Below are positions 1 to 6,742 of a stretch of DNA of 9,721 nucleotides, piece after piece. The stretch comes from Clostridia bacterium (lineage in GTDB: Bacteria > Bacillota > Clostridia > Oscillospirales > Butyricicoccaceae), in the NCBI GenBank assembly GCA_017547995.1, contig JAFYNW010000428.1:1-9721 (forward strand), given 5' to 3'. The notes under the pieces were generated by a model. The model did no database searches. It was given only the letters and a program-made list of their open reading frames with translations, and was not told where the DNA came from. The first letter of the stretch is position 1; every line of letters starts with the position of its first letter. The translations under genes and the position numbers were made by a program.

Positions 1-1
1 G

Positions 2-1129
2 GAAAACGGTATAAAGAGCGTTTTCGTCCCTCTTGAAAATGCCCGTGAGGCTTCGGCGGTTTCCGGTATACGCGTTTATGCTGCCGACCACATAACCAAG
101 GTTATCAATCATATTATGGGCAAGGAGCTTATCGAGCCTTGTGAAGAGACGGCTTTCACCCACACACGCACCTTTAACGGCGATTACAGCGACGTTGTCG
201 GCCAGGAAGAAGCCAAGCGTGCCATCATCATTGCGGCCGCAGGCGGACATAACCTGCTTATGGTAGGTCCTCCCGGCTCGGGTAAATCCATGCTGGCAAA
301 GCGCCTGCCTTCCATTCTGCCTCCACTTACATACGACGAGGCTCTCGAATGCACCAAGATTTATTCTGTGCTCGGCAAGCTGGACAGCGAGAATCCGCTT
401 ATCACAGCCCGTCCATTCCGCTCGCCTCATCACACGATGTCGGCAACGGCACTTGTGGGCGGCTCGTCAAATCCTCGTCCGGGCGAAATATCCATGGCTC
501 ACAACGGTGTGCTTTTTATGGATGAATTGCCTGAATTCCATGCCGACGTGCTTGAAGTTATGCGTCAGCCTCTGGAGGACGGCGTGGTTACCGTATCGCG
601 TGCCAAGGGCAGTGCCACTTACCCAAGCCGATTCACGCTGATTTGCGCTATGAACCCTTGTAAGTGCGGCTACGCAGGCTTTGACGATTTGCGATGCAAA
701 TGCACCGACAATGCCATCAAGAAATACTGGAAGAAGATTTCCGGCCCGCTTCTCGACAGAATCGATTTGCAGATTGCCGTGAATATGGTGGAATACAGTG
801 ACCTTGAGCGCAAGGAAATCGGCAAAAGCTCGGCTGAAATGGCCGATGAGGTTGCAAAGGCCCGTCTTATCCAGACCAAGCGCTACGAGGGCACAAACGT
901 CAACTGCAACGCTCAGCTGACGTCGGCACTTATCCAGAAATACTGCGTGCTCGACGACGAAGCAAAGGAATTGCTCGAAATGGCTTTCGACCGCCTTTCC
1001 CTTTCAGCCCGTGGCTATGATAAAATATTGAAAATCGCACGTACGATAGCCGACCTTGACGGCAGTGAAAATATTTCCGCCGACCATATCAGCGAGGCTA
1101 TTGAATATCGTGATTTTGACAGAAACTAA
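2..1129 (+). CDS. ComM/YifB-family AAA+ ATPase (Mg-chelatase-like), 5' part missing
   Basis: This is the C-terminal 375 residues of a protein that begins before the window; the frame is open from base 2 and the ATG at 116 is internal. The Walker A motif GPPGSGKS is at 266-289 and the Walker B segment VLFMDELPEF starts at 509. A four-cysteine insert (NPCKCG followed by CKC, about 650-708) leads into SGPLLDRIDL, the arrangement usual for Gram-positive YifB proteins. The C-terminal region ending RGYDKILKIARTIADL is the Mg-chelatase-type C-terminal domain. Family members are about 500 residues, so roughly a quarter is missing, including the N-terminal Lon-protease-like domain. In Gram-negatives ComM is a hexameric helicase that promotes branch migration during natural transformation; the role in Bacillota is less clear. 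A small membrane-protein gene follows 24 bp downstream on the same strand. The family call is secure; a role in competence here is inference. Confidence 0.95.
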   Translation, partial: ENGIKSVFVPLENAREASAVSGIRVYAADHITKVINHIMGKELIEPCEETAFTHTRTFNGDYSDVVGQEEAKRAIIIAAAGGHNLLMVGPPGSGKSMLAKRLPSILPPLTYDEALECTKIYSVLGKLDSENPLITARPFRSPHHTMSATALVGGSSNPRPGEISMAHNGVLFMDELPEFHADVLEVMRQPLEDGVVTVSRAKGSATYPSRFTLICAMNPCKCGYAGFDDLRCKCTDNAIKKYWKKISGPLLDRIDLQIAVNMVEYSDLERKEIGKSSAEMADEVAKARLIQTKRYEGTNVNCNAQLTSALIQKYCVLDDEAKELLEMAFDRLSLSARGYDKILKIARTIADLDGSENISADHISEAIEYRDFDRN

Positions 1130-1153
1130 TACATAATATAAAAGGAGTAAATT

Positions 1154-1393
1154 ATGAAGGTTCTTTTTCTCATCTCTGTGGTAATCTGTGTCGTTCTGAC
1201 ATGCCTCTATTTCAACAATATGGTATCCTATGATTTTGCAATGCCAATCATTGTAACTTGCATCGGTATTATGACGCTCGATAAGGCAATTCAGGCTTAT
1301 CAGATTAAGAACAAGCGCGCATTCGGCATCTTCGGCTTTGCTGTTGTATTCTGCTTTGCATTCGTAGCAGCTGAGCTTCTCGGCATTATCTAA
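1154..1393 (+). CDS. Small three-helix membrane protein, function unknown
   Basis: The gene encodes 79 residues. The start is supported by AAAGGAG at 1141-1147, six bases before the ATG. The protein is almost entirely hydrophobic, with three likely membrane helices at about residues 3-20, 24-42 and 56-79. A single basic loop (KAIQAYQIKNKR, 44-55) separates helices two and three and by the positive-inside rule should face the cytoplasm. There is no cleavable signal peptide or catalytic motif. It sits 24 bp after the ComM-like gene and just before a strong terminator, so it is probably co-transcribed with that gene. I do not recognise the family; its size and layout resemble small DUF-type membrane proteins common in Bacillota. 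It is likely a real gene because of its ribosome binding site, composition and position. Its function cannot be inferred. Confidence 0.8.
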   Translation: MKVLFLISVVICVVLTCLYFNNMVSYDFAMPIIVTCIGIMTLDKAIQAYQIKNKRAFGIFGFAVVFCFAFVAAELLGII

Positions 1394-1406
1394 TAAGGTA
1401 AAAATT

Positions 1407-1436
1407 AAAGGCACTCGTTTGAGTGCCTTTTTTATT
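1407..1436 (+). terminator. Rho-independent terminator, probably bidirectional
   Basis: A perfect 10-bp stem (AAAGGCACTC with GAGTGCCTTT) encloses a four-base loop and is followed on the + strand by further T residues. It lies 13 bp after the stop of the small membrane protein. On the - strand the exit side reads CTTTAATTTTT, so it could also stop transcription arriving from the convergent nitroreductase gene. Confidence 0.9.
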
Positions 1437-1450
1437 TATCGCTTCGCTCT

Positions 1451-1474
1451 CCCAATTGAGCAGGCTCAATCGGG
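1451..1474 (-). repeat. Imperfect inverted repeat in the convergent intergenic region
   Basis: CCCAATTGAG at 1451-1460 faces CTCAATCGGG at 1465-1474 across a four-base loop. The single mismatch is A-C on the + strand but becomes a G-U wobble in - strand RNA, so the hairpin is better formed in RNA read from the nitroreductase side. No T-run follows, so it is not a standard terminator. The surrounding 1437-1602 holds no gene that I can support. Confidence 0.35.
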
Positions 1475-1602
1475 TGCCCGTTTCAGATTTTCCTTCTGAT
1501 TAAGATATTCAACTTTCATCGAAATGAATTCGCTGAAAGCGGAATGTGCATTACTTCATTATCCAAGCTGAAGTGTCTGCGACGCTATTTATTAAATCTG
1601 CA

Positions 1603-2130
1603 TCATTCAATAATTGTAACTCTGTCTTCTTCGTAGTCCGGGCGGTTTTCACGTGAAACACCGAATTTTTCGCCCTCTGCAGGATAGCCGAATGCGATGA
1701 TGGAATGTGGTACTGTATTTTCATCGAGGCCAAGTAATTCAGCCTGATTCTTCACTCTTTCCTCGATAGGCCATACGCCAAGCCAGCAGGAGCCGATGCC
1801 CATGCTTTCAGCGGCAATAATCATATTCTGCACAGCCGCAGATGCATCGACAGGCCAGAAATCATATCTTGTGCGCAGTTTGTCACCGCATACAAGAATA
1901 CCGAGAGGCGCTCTGCGAAGTGGGTCTGCATACTGCATATTCGCGTCAGCCATCTTCATAATCATATCCTTGTTTGTCACAGCGATAAACTTCCAGTCAC
2001 GTGCATTGGTTGCAGTAGGCGCCGCCATACCTGCCTTGAGAATGATTTCAATCTTTTCCTTTTCGACAGGAGCGTCTGTGAAATGACGGATGGAGCGTCT
2101 GCCCATAATAATATCGATAGTCTTGTTCAT
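1603..2130 (-). CDS. Nitroreductase family protein (FMN-dependent)
   Basis: The protein has 175 residues when started at the ATG at 2128-2130, which has AGGAG at about 2135-2140 upstream. An in-frame ATG at 2163 would add 11 residues but lies inside the -10 box. The N-terminal segment GRRSIRHF (residues 10-17) is the nitroreductase signature that contacts the FMN phosphate. APTATNARDWKFIAV follows the usual substrate and flavin-site pattern, and SMGIGSCWLG in the C-terminal half is also family-typical. Members are usually dimers that reduce nitro compounds, quinones or other electrophiles with NAD(P)H; some have specialised roles, so the substrate is unknown. The length fits the short single-domain subfamily. 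It is transcribed alone from its own promoter, directly after the MATE gene's terminator, and faces the ComM-like gene convergently. Confidence 0.92.
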   Translation of the reverse strand: MNKTIDIIMGRRSIRHFTDAPVEKEKIEIILKAGMAAPTATNARDWKFIAVTNKDMIMKMADANMQYADPLRRAPLGILVCGDKLRTRYDFWPVDASAAVQNMIIAAESMGIGSCWLGVWPIEERVKNQAELLGLDENTVPHSIIAFGYPAEGEKFGVSRENRPDYEEDRVTIIE

Positions 2131-2162
2131 ATTGCTCTCCTTATAAGATTTATTGTAAGTCA

Positions 2163-2168
2163 ATTATA
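2163..2168 (-). promoter_or_regulatory. Extended -10 promoter of the nitroreductase gene
   Basis: On the - strand the sequence reads TGGTATAAT, a perfect -10 hexamer with the TGn extension. The expected -35 position (about 2186-2191, TTTTCT) is poor and overlaps the MATE terminator hairpin, so the extended -10 probably carries recognition. The predicted leader to the ATG at 2130 is about 26 nt. Confidence 0.65.
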
Positions 2169-2187
2169 CCACACTTTTATACATAAG

Positions 2188-2213
2188 AAAAGACGCCCCG
2201 AAGGACGTCTTTT
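2188..2213 (-). terminator. Rho-independent terminator of the MATE gene, UUCG loop
   Basis: In - strand RNA an AAAAGACGUCC arm pairs with GGGCGUCUUUU (one G-U wobble) around a C(UUCG)G tetraloop, followed by a U-rich tail. It lies 7 bp after the MATE stop codon. Confidence 0.88.
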
Positions 2214-2220
2214 GATTTTA

Positions 2221-3579
2221 TTAAACCTTTTTAATCCACTTGTTGCTCTTGAGACGGAAGATACACCATACAGCCTTGATAATCTGGTCAATCTTGAGCA
2301 TTGTGTAAATGCCGAATGCTGGCCAGTGCCATACAAGACCTGCAAAGTAGCCGAGTGGCACAGATGCAATCCAGAGGAAGAGGATGTCGGCAACCATAAG
2401 GAACTTTGTATCGCCGCCGCCACGGAGAACACCCTTTGTGAGAATGCCATTCATGACCTGGAAAATTACGATGAAGCCAACAGCAAGCATAAGCTCGCGT
2501 GCGATAGCCTGTGTTTCAGCATTGATGTTGTAGAATGAAATGATAAGGTCACTTGTCAGCATAATGAAGCCGCCCGCAAAGAGACCGATGAGTGCGCCGA
2601 GGCCGAGGAACGTCCAGCCCTGCTTCTTTGCCTGCTCGACCTGTCCCATACCGAGAGTATGGCCTGTCATAATAGCACTTGCGTTGGAGAGACCCTGGCT
2701 GAATACTGTGGAGAGTCGTACAGTAACCATTGTGATAGCGTTTGCCGAAACGAAAGATGCACCGAGACGGCCGATAATCATAGTTACCATATTTTCACCG
2801 AGAGCAAGCATTGCATCGGAGATGAAAACAGGAAGACTGATTCTCATATAGTCGCCAACCATATCCTTACACTTCATAAAGAGGTCCTTGACGCGATAAC
2901 AGATATCCTTATCCTTGAGGAAGAAGTAACCGCAGATGATGGAGAATTCGAATACACGGGAGATGAGTGTACCGAGAGCGGCACCGGCAACCTCCATACG
3001 TGGAGCGCCAAGCTTACCGAAGATAAACATCCAGTTGAAGAAAATGTTTACGAAGAATGCTCCGATAGAGGTATAAAGCGGCACTTTAACCTTGCCGATG
3101 GAACGCAGGACGATGGTCGTTACAAGCGACATACCCATAAAGAAGTAGGTAGGAATTGACCACCAGAAATACTTTACACCTTCGCTGATAACGTCGGCTT
3201 CCGTTGTATAGATGCCCATAATCATATCAGGCGCAACGATTGTTGCCAGAGTAAAGAGCATTGAGATGAAGATACACATTCTGAACATGATTGTGCAGAC
3301 CTTTTTAAGGCTTTCGATATCCTTCGCGCCCCAGAAACGTGCTGTCATAACGTTGGCGCCCATGCCCATACCCATACAGAAAATATGGAAGATATTGATG
3401 AACTGGTTTGCAAGGCTGGAAGCGGAAATTGCGATTTCGCCCATGGAGCCGAGCATAATTGTGTCCATCATATTAACACCGATGGTGATAAGACCCTGCA
3501 TCGAGATAGGAATTGCTATCGATGCCAGTCTCTTATAAAATACCTTGTTGCCAAGATACTCTTTGATGTTCGCTGACAT
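2221..3579 (-). CDS. MATE-family efflux transporter
   Basis: The protein is 452 residues from the ATG at 3577-3579, which is preceded by AAGGGGGAC about ten bases upstream. An ATG 24 codons earlier overlaps the promoter and was rejected. The sequence is strongly hydrophobic throughout, in keeping with the 12 helices of the family. It shows the MATE two-fold repeat: IAIPISMQGLI near residues 21-31 and the equivalent ISLPVFISDAM near 247-257, joined by a charged loop at about 221-243 (LKDKDICYRVKDLFMKCKD). Other family-typical stretches are DTIMLGSMGE (39-48) and the FWGAKD loop (82-87). MATE proteins export cationic drugs or metabolites in exchange for Na+ or H+. The substrate cannot be told here, and many clostridial paralogues have no known substrate. 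It is flanked by its own promoter and terminator and so is probably monocistronic. The length is normal for the family. Confidence 0.94.
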   Translation of the reverse strand: MSANIKEYLGNKVFYKRLASIAIPISMQGLITIGVNMMDTIMLGSMGEIAISASSLANQFINIFHIFCMGMGMGANVMTARFWGAKDIESLKKVCTIMFRMCIFISMLFTLATIVAPDMIMGIYTTEADVISEGVKYFWWSIPTYFFMGMSLVTTIVLRSIGKVKVPLYTSIGAFFVNIFFNWMFIFGKLGAPRMEVAGAALGTLISRVFEFSIICGYFFLKDKDICYRVKDLFMKCKDMVGDYMRISLPVFISDAMLALGENMVTMIIGRLGASFVSANAITMVTVRLSTVFSQGLSNASAIMTGHTLGMGQVEQAKKQGWTFLGLGALIGLFAGGFIMLTSDLIISFYNINAETQAIARELMLAVGFIVIFQVMNGILTKGVLRGGGDTKFLMVADILFLWIASVPLGYFAGLVWHWPAFGIYTMLKIDQIIKAVWCIFRLKSNKWIKKV

Positions 3580-3622
3580 TAAAAATGTCCCCCTTTTTGT
3601 TTGCTTTTGTAAATCCTTACCT

Positions 3623-3651
3623 ATTGTACAATATTTCGTTCCGATTATCAA
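3623..3651 (-). promoter_or_regulatory. Sigma-A-type promoter of the MATE gene
   Basis: On the - strand TTGATA (3646-3651) and TACAAT (3623-3628) are separated by exactly 17 bp, each one mismatch from consensus. The predicted leader to the ATG at 3579 is about 37 nt. No regulator binding site was recognised. Confidence 0.75.
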
Positions 3652-3712
3652 GTATGTTAACGATTTTTTCTGTGAATTTTATAAGAACTTTTCCCTGCCC
3701 TTTTCCACATAA

Positions 3713-3738
3713 AAAAGACGGCGTAAAAGCCGTCTTTT
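3713..3738 (-). terminator. Rho-independent terminator of the nifS-nifU operon
   Basis: A perfect 10-bp stem (AAAAGACGGC with GCCGTCTTTT) with a six-base loop lies 11 bp after the nifU stop. On the - strand it ends in a run of at least six T residues; the + strand side is also T-rich, so it may work both ways. Confidence 0.9.
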
Positions 3739-3749
3739 GTTTTTTGTAA

Positions 3750-4187
3750 TTATTCCTGTGGATGGCAGTGGTCACAGTCACCGTCGCAGGAAAGCTCACC
3801 GAGAATGCTTACAGGGTCGATACCCTTGGATTCATAGTAGCTTGCGAGAGCTGCCTTTACAGCCTGTTCAGCGAGAACAGAGCAGTGTACCTTAACAGCT
3901 GGCAAACCATCGAGAGCTTCAACAACAGCCTTGTTTGTGAGCTGAGCTGCTTCGTCAATGTGCTTACCCTTGATGAGCTCTGTAGCCATGGAAGAAGTTG
4001 CAACAGCAGCGCCGCAGCCGAATGTCTGGAAAGATACGTCAACGATGATATCGTTTTCGATCTTCATAAAAATCTTCATAATGTCGCCGCACTTGAGGTT
4101 GCCTACTTCGCCGATAGCGTTAGCACCTTCAAGAGCACCTACGTTACGAGGATTTGTAAAATGGTCCATTACTTTTTCTGAGTACAT
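3750..4187 (-). CDS. nifU: NifU/IscU-like Fe-S cluster assembly scaffold
   Basis: The protein has 145 residues, with AGGAAG at about 4196-4202 upstream of its ATG. It matches the IscU-type N-terminal domain of NifU: MYSEKVMDHFTNPRNVG at the N-terminus, then cluster ligands Cys33 (LKCGD, with Asp35), Cys58 (FGCGAA) and Cys102 (VHCSV). It lacks the ferredoxin and C-terminal NFU domains of full nitrogen-fixation NifU, so it is a general scaffold on which [2Fe-2S] or [4Fe-4S] clusters are built and passed on. The gene starts 21 bp after nifS ends, so the two form an operon in which NifS donates sulfur to this protein. An extra C-terminal tail, CDGDCDHCHPQE (134-145), carries three cysteines and two histidines beyond the standard domain and may bind metal; that is inference. 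No hscA, hscB, fdx or iscR gene is present in the window. Confidence 0.95.
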   Translation of the reverse strand: MYSEKVMDHFTNPRNVGALEGANAIGEVGNLKCGDIMKIFMKIENDIIVDVSFQTFGCGAAVATSSMATELIKGKHIDEAAQLTNKAVVEALDGLPAVKVHCSVLAEQAVKAALASYYESKGIDPVSILGELSCDGDCDHCHPQE

Positions 4188-4208
4188 ATATATAACTTCC
4201 TTTAATTA

Positions 4209-5378
4209 TTATTCGTGCCATACAGGTGACATAGCGCGGAGTCTTGCCACAACTTCTGTTACACTTTCAATGATATAGTCGATTTCTTCCTCTGTTGTAT
4301 ACTTGGAGATAGAAAGACGGAGAGAACCGTGTGCGTTCTGGTGTGTGAGGCCGATAGCCATGAGAACGTGGGATGGGTCGAGGGAGCCTGTGGAGCAAGC
4401 AGAGCCTGTGGATGCGCAGATGCCCTTCATGGAGAGAAGGAGAATCATGCTTTCGCCTTCGATAGCTTCGAATGCGAAGGAGCATGTACCAGGGAGTCTG
4501 TTTGTTGGGTGACCTGTGAGAACGCTCTTCTTGATCTTGAGAAGGCCTTCCATAAGACGCTTGGAAAGCTTTGCTGTGTGAGCGTTGTCCTCGTCCATAT
4601 GGTCAATCATATCCTGAGCAGCCTGACCGAAGCCTACGATGCCCGGAACGTTTTCTGTACCGCTTCTGCGGTTGCGTTCCTGACCGCCGCCTGTGATGAT
4701 TGGGTCCGGGAATACGTTCTTCTTGATGTAGATAGCACCTACACCCTTTGGACCGTGAATCTTATGAGCGGAAAGGGACATAAGGGAGATGTTCATTTCC
4801 TGAACGTCGATGTGCATGTGGCCGAGAGCCTGCACAGCGTCTGTATGGAAAAGAACGTTATGCTTCTTTGCAATTTCACCGATTTCCTTGAGAGGCTGAA
4901 TAGAGCCGATCTCGTTGTTAGCCGCCATAACGGAAATGAGGGCTGTCTTTTCTGTGATTGCGTTTTCGAGTTCTTCAAGGCTGATGACACCGTTGTGGTC
5001 AACGTTGAGGTATGTCACTTCATAACCCTGCTTCTGCATAACTTCGCAAGTACGAAGAATTGCAGGATGTTCAATCTTTGTTGTGATGATATGGTTTCTG
5101 CCCTTGTTCTTTGCTGCAACGCTGTTGAGCACGCCGCGGATAACCATATTGTCGGATTCTGTACCTGAGCCTGTGAAGAAGATTTCTGTAGGGTCAGCAT
5201 TGATGAGCTTTGCGATAGGTTCGCGAGCTGCATTGATAGCCTTCTTGGAATTCTGGCCGTGTGTATAGAGAGAAGATGCATTGCCGTAGCTTTCAGAGAA
5301 ATATGGGAGCATTGCGTTGAGAACGCTTTCCGATACCTTTGTTGTTGCGGCATTATCTGCATAAACGAGCTTGTTCAA
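4209..5378 (-). CDS. nifS: Cysteine desulfurase, NifS/IscS type
   Basis: This PLP enzyme converts cysteine to alanine and forms a persulfide for Fe-S cluster and thiolated-cofactor synthesis. I place the start at TTG (5376-5378), six bases after GAGGTGA, a good anti-SD match. A GTG at 5385-5387 would add three residues, but it lies inside that ribosome binding site and has none of its own. With the TTG start the protein has 389 residues. The catalytic residues are then His104 (IEHPA), the PLP lysine Lys206 (SAHKIHGPKG) and the persulfide Cys328 (STGSACSTGS), the same numbering as in E. coli IscS. The YADNAATT N-terminus and RSGTENVPGIVGF are also family hallmarks. The long cysteine loop places it in group I (NifS/IscS), not SufS. 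It is the first gene of a two-gene operon with nifU and has its own promoter. No IscR-type regulator gene is adjacent. Confidence 0.96.
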   Translation of the reverse strand: MNKLVYADNAATTKVSESVLNAMLPYFSESYGNASSLYTHGQNSKKAINAAREPIAKLINADPTEIFFTGSGTESDNMVIRGVLNSVAAKNKGRNHIITTKIEHPAILRTCEVMQKQGYEVTYLNVDHNGVISLEELENAITEKTALISVMAANNEIGSIQPLKEIGEIAKKHNVLFHTDAVQALGHMHIDVQEMNISLMSLSAHKIHGPKGVGAIYIKKNVFPDPIITGGGQERNRRSGTENVPGIVGFGQAAQDMIDHMDEDNAHTAKLSKRLMEGLLKIKKSVLTGHPTNRLPGTCSFAFEAIEGESMILLLSMKGICASTGSACSTGSLDPSHVLMAIGLTHQNAHGSLRLSISKYTTEEEIDYIIESVTEVVARLRAMSPVWHE

Positions 5379-5416
5379 GTCTTTCACCTCGCATGGTATG
5401 TTTTTTATATGAGTCT

Positions 5417-5445
5417 ATTATACACTTAAACAGTATATAATACAA
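5417..5445 (-). promoter_or_regulatory. Sigma-A-type promoter of nifS-nifU
   Basis: On the - strand TTGTAT (5440-5445) and a perfect TATAAT (5417-5422) are spaced 17 bp apart. The predicted leader before the nifS start is about 30 nt. The region is too short to hold a riboswitch, and I see no clear IscR-like palindrome. Confidence 0.78.
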
Positions 5446-5498
5446 TAGCCAATTTTGACTTTTTTGAAAATATTTTGATTTTTTATGCCAAAAAGTAC

Positions 5499-5516
5499 AG
5501 TATCTTTTAAGATACT
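5499..5516 (-). terminator. Probable weak terminator after RNase HI
   Basis: AGTATCTTTTAAGATACT is a perfect 18-bp palindrome that begins at the rnhA stop codon. In - strand RNA it gives a 7-bp AU-rich stem with a four-base loop, followed four bases later by a run of five U. The stem is weak, so termination may be partial, and readthrough toward nifS is possible. Confidence 0.55.
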
Positions 5517-5962
5517 TACGCTAAATCAGCATATTTTTTGGTTTGTGCGACGGCAAGCTGGTCACAGCGGTTGTTATATTCATTCTCCGCGTGGCCCTTT
5601 ACCCAGTGGACAGTCACGTCGTGGCGGTTAAAAAGCTCAATGATTTCAAGCCAGAGCTCTTTATTGAGCACAGGGCTTTTGTCCGACTTTTTCCAGCCGT
5701 TTTTCTGCCAGTTTTTCAGCCAACCCTTGTTGATGGCGTTGACGATATACTGGCTGTCTGTGTAGAGGTCGACCTTGCAAGGCTCGTTGAGTGCCTTTAA
5801 GCCTTCGATAACGCCTGTAAGCTCCATCTGGTTGTTGGTTGTGCTTACTGCGCCGCCCGAAAGCTCAAGCTTGTGTGCCTTATACTGCAAAATCGCGCCC
5901 CAGCCGCCCGGACCCGGATTTTTTGAGCAGGAGCCGTCTGTATATAATACGATTTCCTTCAT
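5516..5962 (-). CDS. rnhA: Ribonuclease HI
   Basis: The protein has 148 residues, a normal length for bacterial RNase HI. It cleaves the RNA strand of RNA-DNA hybrids such as R-loops and Okazaki primers, using two metal ions. All active-site residues are visible: Asp9 (YTDGSC), Glu47 (NNQMEL), Asp69 (YTDSQY), His124 (VKGHAE) and Asp134 (RCDQLA), almost the same numbering as E. coli RNase HI. The basic handle region typical of the E. coli type is present (WLKNWQKNGWKK, 81-92). The ATG overlaps the stop codon of the upstream hydrolase gene in a TAATG arrangement, and I see no good Shine-Dalgarno sequence in front of it. Translation is therefore probably by coupling to the upstream gene. It is the second gene of a two-gene operon. 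Confidence 0.96.
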   Translation of the reverse strand: MKEIVLYTDGSCSKNPGPGGWGAILQYKAHKLELSGGAVSTTNNQMELTGVIEGLKALNEPCKVDLYTDSQYIVNAINKGWLKNWQKNGWKKSDKSPVLNKELWLEIIELFNRHDVTVHWVKGHAENEYNNRCDQLAVAQTKKYADLA

Positions 5963-6687
5963 TACTTGTTGTTCTTGTGTTCCTTTACAAGGTTGATGAA
6001 GTAATCGAAGAGTGGTGCGAAATCAGGTGTTCTGTCATCCCACATAATGTTTGTGAGGCGTTCAGGATGGAACTGTACAGCGAATACAGGAAGCTTTTCG
6101 TGTTCCCATGCTTCGATGAGCTGACCATCTTCAGACCATGCTGTAACCTTGATGTCCTTGGCTACGTCCTTGAGAGCCTGATGATGTGTGGAATTAACTC
6201 TGAACTTTTCGCCGAAGAGCTTGTGAAGGATGGAGCCTTCTTCTGCTGTAACTTCGTGACGGATATGTGGCACCATGTGGTTCCAGTTCTTCTGTTCAAC
6301 GAGGTCCTGATACATTGTGCCGCCAAAGTATACGTTCATAACCTGGGAGCCACGGCAGATGCCGAAGATTGGCTTGCCTTCCTTGAGGAATGCATCGAGG
6401 AGAGCATATTCATACTTTGTTCTTGGCTCGTCGCAGTGAACACTTGCGTTGAGCAATGTTTCACCGAAGAGTTCAGGCTCGATATCTGGGCCACCGGAAA
6501 GAAGGAGAGCATCGCAGATAACAGCGAGTTCTTCAGCGCACTGTTCGCCGCCGATTACAGGAACGCCGCCTGCATAAGCAACTGCGCGGGAATATGCAGC
6601 AGGAGAACGGAGCTCACGAGCTGCGCCAGGGAGATTTGGAGAGCAAGCATTGGAGTCTGATGAAATGAGAATCAAAGGCTTATTCAT
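5962..6687 (-). CDS. Class I glutamine amidotransferase-like hydrolase (peptidase C26, PuuD-like)
   Basis: The protein has 241 residues, with GGAGG at 6696-6700 upstream of its ATG. It has the peptidase C26 layout: LLLSGGPDIEPELFGE (61-76), the nucleophile elbow GICRGSQ with Cys111, VNSTHHQAL (164-172), and the catalytic pair His207 and Glu209 in FHPER. This family hydrolyses gamma-glutamyl amide bonds, for example gamma-glutamyl-GABA in putrescine degradation (PuuD); some clostridial members act on other gamma-glutamyl compounds. No synthetase domain is fused and no other putrescine-pathway gene is in the window, so the PuuD function is not established and the substrate is unknown. It is the first gene of an operon with RNase HI, which starts inside its stop codon. 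The length is typical for the family. Confidence 0.9.
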   Translation of the reverse strand: MNKPLILISSDSNACSPNLPGAARELRSPAAYSRAVAYAGGVPVIGGEQCAEELAVICDALLLSGGPDIEPELFGETLLNASVHCDEPRTKYEYALLDAFLKEGKPIFGICRGSQVMNVYFGGTMYQDLVEQKNWNHMVPHIRHEVTAEEGSILHKLFGEKFRVNSTHHQALKDVAKDIKVTAWSEDGQLIEAWEHEKLPVFAVQFHPERLTNIMWDDRTPDFAPLFDYFINLVKEHKNNK

Positions 6688-6742
6688 AATTTTTTCCTCC
6701 GGATATATATCATAATATTTTTTTGCTTTTATTTCACCCTAT

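Noticed and set aside
1004..1414. A 136-codon open frame on the - strand
   Set aside because: It overlaps the end of the ComM-like gene, the whole small membrane protein and part of the terminator; the + strand genes have a better ribosome binding site and protein character.
2131..2163. N-terminal extension of the nitroreductase to the ATG at 2163
   Set aside because: That ATG overlaps the -10 box and lacks a ribosome binding site, whereas the ATG at 2130 has AGGAG and begins right before the conserved domain.
3580..3651. N-terminal extension of the MATE protein to the ATG at 3651
   Set aside because: It would start within the -35 box of the promoter, and its residues are not membrane-like; the ATG at 3579 has a good ribosome binding site.
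3652..3712. Possible riboswitch or leader RNA near the MATE gene
   Set aside because: The predicted 5' leaders in this window are about 26-53 nt, too short for known riboswitch classes, and no conserved aptamer pattern was seen.
4329..5168. A 279-codon open frame on the + strand
   Set aside because: It lies wholly antisense to nifS, which has all its catalytic motifs. The translation is cysteine-rich without any family pattern and has no ribosome binding site.
5839..6660. A 273-codon open frame on the + strand
   Set aside because: It is antisense to the peptidase C26 hydrolase and the start of rnhA; the composition is that of a shadow frame.
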